From: Mermis nigrescens
Lineage: Eukaryota; Nematoda; Enoplea; Mermithida; Mermithidae
Assembly: GCA_036768485.1 (NCBI GenBank)
Contig: JAVLUZ010000562.1
Span: 124,001 to 188,000, forward strand
Direction of reading: 5' to 3'
DNA: 64,000 nt
The position numbers and the translations under genes were made by a program. How positions within the stretch are numbered: position 1 is the first letter of the stretch; each line of letters starts with the position of its first letter. Of this stretch, positions 62,301-64,000 are shown piece after piece. The notes under the pieces were generated by a model that was not told where the DNA came from, did no database searches, and saw only the letters and a program-made list of their open reading frames with translations.

Positions 62301-62821
62301 TTTGCAAAAGTTATTATTTAGAACACTTTGAAGCGTCTGCGAACTTATAGATACCAATTCATGATACTGATAACGCCATCACGTTAAAAAAACCATAAGC
62401 TACAAAATTTATATAATCGCATATACATACGCACTGATAACACCATATCATTAAACTTAAATAGGTACTAACCATCTTTACCAAAAGAAATCGATAGATC
62501 GGCGATATGCGTGCGATTAAACTCTCACTCTATATTTATGAGCTAGATAGCTTGTAAAGTGAATCACTTCATTAAAATCGAATGTTTAAAAAAGACGAAT
62601 TTACAAAGATTGCATTCATTGAAGGCTTTTACTTTGAGGACAGAATGTCTGGGGCGAGAAGGATAGGCAAAGGTGACTTTTCTGAATTCGATATGTCCAT
62701 TCAAATCCGCCTTTTTCACAGTTCCACTGTTCGGAATTTCAGGCTTGCGATCAATTAACTCGAAGACTTTCCTAGACGCTCCAACGGCTTGCATAAGGCC
62801 AGTATAAACCGAACCCATACT
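56127..62821 (-). CDS. ABCB9: ABCB9/TAPL/HAF-like ABC half-transporter, nucleotide-binding half, 5 exons
   Basis: TAPL (ABCB9) and the nematode HAF-4/HAF-9 proteins are half-transporters of lysosomes and related organelles; mammalian TAPL pumps peptides into lysosomes. Exons 62821-62633, 61510-61337, 59519-59324, 56791-56685 and 56316-56127 join with correct phases, giving 285 codons. The product reads [25 protein letters not shown] split over the end of the membrane domain, then [12 protein letters not shown], Walker [11 protein letters not shown]-loop GQEPVLYA, signature LSGGQKQR, Walker [13 protein letters not shown], and H-loop AHRLST. It ends [11 protein letters not shown]...LVHRQLLG, the ABCB9-type end. 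All catalytic motifs are intact. The membrane domain lies beyond 64000, and a final short exon may be missing. Mitochondrial ABCB-type half-transporters fit less well. Confidence 0.9.
56685..56791 (-). CDS. ABCB9: ABCB9-like exon with signature and Walker B
   Basis: 107 nt. The acceptor is ttttatttcag|GT and the donor is CATCTT|gtaagc. It encodes [21 protein letters not shown], then [14 protein letters not shown]. It holds the catalytic glutamate after the Walker B aspartate and the D-loop SALD. Confidence 0.93.
56840..57130. mobile_element. Family A hAT-like MITE, 291 bp, with target duplication
   Basis: It runs from CATGCCCGTATTCAGG to CAAATACGGCCCTG. Flanking 8-mers catatgga and catatgaa match at seven positions. 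The hairpin variant ggcgtgaagcgcc is at 56990-57002. It lies in the ABC gene intron between the Q-loop and signature exons. Confidence 0.85.
57384..57801. mobile_element. Family D hAT-like MITE, complete, with target duplication
   Basis: A 418-bp element with ends CAGTGTTTTTTTTGTA and TACAAAAAAACAATG, inverted copies with small differences. The flanking 8-mers ctcctcac and ctcctctc differ at one position. A perfect hairpin cggcgc-ttc-gcgccg is at 57614-57628, with a second variant near 57524-57535. It lies in the ABC gene. Confidence 0.85.
58175..59270 (+). mobile_element. Family B tandem array in an ABC gene intron
   Basis: Several head-to-tail family B units, with atggcgaaaaa.caccattt starting near 58331, 58538, 58703 and 58885 (spacing about 165-207 bp). 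The long plus-strand open frames (up to 170 codons) translate the repeat and are not proteins. Confidence 0.8.
59324..59519 (-). CDS. ABCB9: ABCB9-like exon with Q-loop
   Basis: 196 nt. The acceptor is ctgtctctag|GTT and the donor is TTGTCAG|gtgggt. It encodes [35 protein letters not shown] and [15 protein letters not shown]. The Q-loop glutamine is in GQEP. The final G is completed by the next exon into the LSGGQ signature. Confidence 0.92.
59676..60059. mobile_element. Family A hAT-like MITE, degenerate left end
   Basis: The right end CCTGGATACGGGCCTG is perfect. The left end (taggcggaccgtatttaagg) is diverged. A perfect hairpin cggcgc-ttc-gcgccg lies at 59808-59822. It lies in the intron between the Walker A and Q-loop exons. 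Confidence 0.72.
60622..61205. mobile_element. Family A remnant with compensated hairpin
   Basis: It starts caggagcgtaaccagtcggg and ends near cgggcccctcccgaaatgaa. It contains the hairpin ccagcgc-ttc-gcgctgg at 60784-60800, with changes on both arms that keep pairing, and a variant near 60882. It lies in the same ABC intron. Confidence 0.6.
61337..61510 (-). CDS. ABCB9: ABCB9-like exon with Walker A
   Basis: 58 codons, phase 0. The acceptor is taatttatag|AAT and the donor is CGAATG|gtaagc. It encodes [15 protein letters not shown], Walker [11 protein letters not shown], then [16 protein letters not shown] and YDHSYYHRM. All Walker A lysine and serine contacts are present. Confidence 0.92.
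62633..62821 (-). CDS. ABCB9: ABCB9-like exon: end of membrane domain, start of NBD
   Basis: 63 codons, phase 0 at both ends. The acceptor is ctttttag|AGT and the donor is CTCAAA|gtaaaa. It encodes [21 protein letters not shown], then [28 protein letters not shown] and HSVLK. The GSVYxGLMQxVGAxxKVFExIDR stretch is specific to the TAP/TAPL group. An alternative acceptor two bases later is possible. This is the first exon of the gene visible in the window. Confidence 0.9.
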
Positions 62822-64000
62822 CTAAAAAAGCTTCCAAATCTTCTTTTCGTGTATGCATAAATTAAGGTAAAAGTTTTATTTGAAAGTAAATAATCACCTT
62901 TACATGATAACGAACGTTTGATGGAAAAATGGGTTCATTTTAATTGAATTTCGATTTTTAATATTTAAAAATTTAATAAGTCCCACTATAATTATCGCAG
63001 TTGGGTTTAAAATCCTTGAAGACTGGAACATGAGTATTTACAGTCGATAAGATGTATTGGACTGAGCCAAAACACATACATAATCGAGTCTAAACCTGTT
63101 TAATCAATGAAAATCTTCAAATCCTAAAAAACTAAGTATATAGCATGCAGGTATTACATAGGCTAGAGCAATCACACCCAATTTGGCCCTTATCTACATA
63201 AATAAGCTTAAAAGATGATTTTTCTAGGGACGATCTGATTTGTTTTACTTGTCTACAAAGATTTAATGAGCTATCAGAAACCGGTTACGTTCCTGCCATC
63301 CGAGAGCGGATGGTTGACAATCGGAAATTTAATCCATGTAGCGAAATATACATATGTATTTTGAATATTATTTTTATTTAATATATATTTTATAACAAAG
63401 CACATGAAAAATGAAAGTTTATTACAATTTAACGCCAACAGTAGCTTAAGAGACAAGAGGCAGTTATGAAAATGCAATGCAGCAACAAAAACGATCTTAA
63501 TCTGAAACAAAAATGATTGCTAGTAGCAGGTCAGCATTCAGGGGAACGCAGGTACCCCCCCCGTAATAAAAAAATTTTTCCGTTTCTCCCAAGGGTCCCC
63601 AAACCCGCTCAAAATTGAGCTAGACATTTAGAATATGTCAAATCGCGCCGAATTCTTTATTATCTATTGCTTTTCTCTGTAAAGTACAATGATTAAATTC
63701 AAAGACAGAAGATAAGAAATTATGCGTCGAATGAATGATGGGAAATCAGTTGTGCAGATAGCTTGAACGATAAATTTGCTGTATATCAATATTAAATAAT
63801 GGACAATTGTTGATTGTTGAAATTTTATTTCAAAATTTTCCTTCACTATCGCATAGAGCTAGCCGAAATACACTCAAAACTGCCTTTATTTTCGCATATC
63901 TCCTAATGGTTATTAAAATATCTGACCTCAAAATTTCTGGCCCCTCCCCCGAAATGCAACCCTGGATAAGGGCATGGCTAGCGGTACCAACCCGACATGC
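62822..64000 (-). other. ABCB9-like intron, incomplete; family A remnant at the end
   Basis: No further transporter exon was recognised; the minus-strand open frame at 63274-63510 lacks the expected sequence before MGSVY. Bases about 63530-63986 are a family A remnant: cgaacgataaatttgctgta-type sequence, gcctttattttcgcatatct and an end accctggataagggcatg. Confidence 0.55.

Noticed and set aside
63274..63510. Membrane-domain exon of the ABC transporter
   Set aside because: Position would fit, but the translation lacks the segment expected before MGSVYTGL and has no good splice sites in phase.

Overview
This is a 64 kb piece of an AT-rich animal nuclear genome. The genes are split by GT-AG introns of 0.3 to over 5 kb, homopolymer-alanine exons stand out as GC-rich islands, and most of the non-coding DNA is transposon debris. 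Three conserved animal genes can be reconstructed exon by exon with matching splice phases. They point to an invertebrate. A TAP-like/HAF-type ABC half-transporter, a group reported as missing from insects but present in nematodes and other phyla, makes an insect less likely. I cannot name the species.

Layout. (1) About 1.5-8.15 kb, minus strand: five exons, the N-terminal half, of a lysosomal beta-glucuronidase (GUSB); the rest lies left of the window. (2) 8.2-13.8 kb: intergenic, full of repeats. (3) 13.8-34.5 kb, minus strand: ten coding exons of an Arkadia/RNF111-like E3 ubiquitin ligase, from a start codon preceded by an in-frame stop to a C-terminal RING-H2. An N-terminal SUMO-interaction motif is present. 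One junction (exon 6 to 7) does not match in phase, so a small exon is probably missing from the model. (4) 34.5-41.9 kb: a tRNA-derived SINE, a hairpin element and a decayed CR1/L2/Jockey-like LINE (PHD-finger ORF1, endonuclease and reverse transcriptase ORF2) on the plus strand. (5) 41.9-45.7 kb, plus strand: the last two exons of a spliced gene with a hAT transposase C-terminal domain, followed by a poly(A) signal. (6) 45.7-56.1 kb: intergenic MITEs, foldback elements and a degenerate tandem array. (7) 56.1-62.8 kb, minus strand: five exons encoding almost the whole nucleotide-binding domain of an ABCB9/TAPL/HAF-like half-transporter; its membrane domain lies right of the window.

The genes share no obvious pathway, although GUSB and ABCB9-type transporters are both lysosomal. 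The dominant feature is the mobile DNA. At least four short inverted-repeat families leave 8-bp target duplications, as hAT elements do, and one member has a perfect 16-bp terminal repeat and a perfect 8-bp duplication. Several unrelated families carry the same GC-rich hairpin, GGCGC-GAA-GCGCC, in either orientation; its core GCGAAGC is an exceptionally stable DNA mini-hairpin. One copy keeps its stem through paired changes. This repeated hairpin is the best candidate in the window for something not described before.
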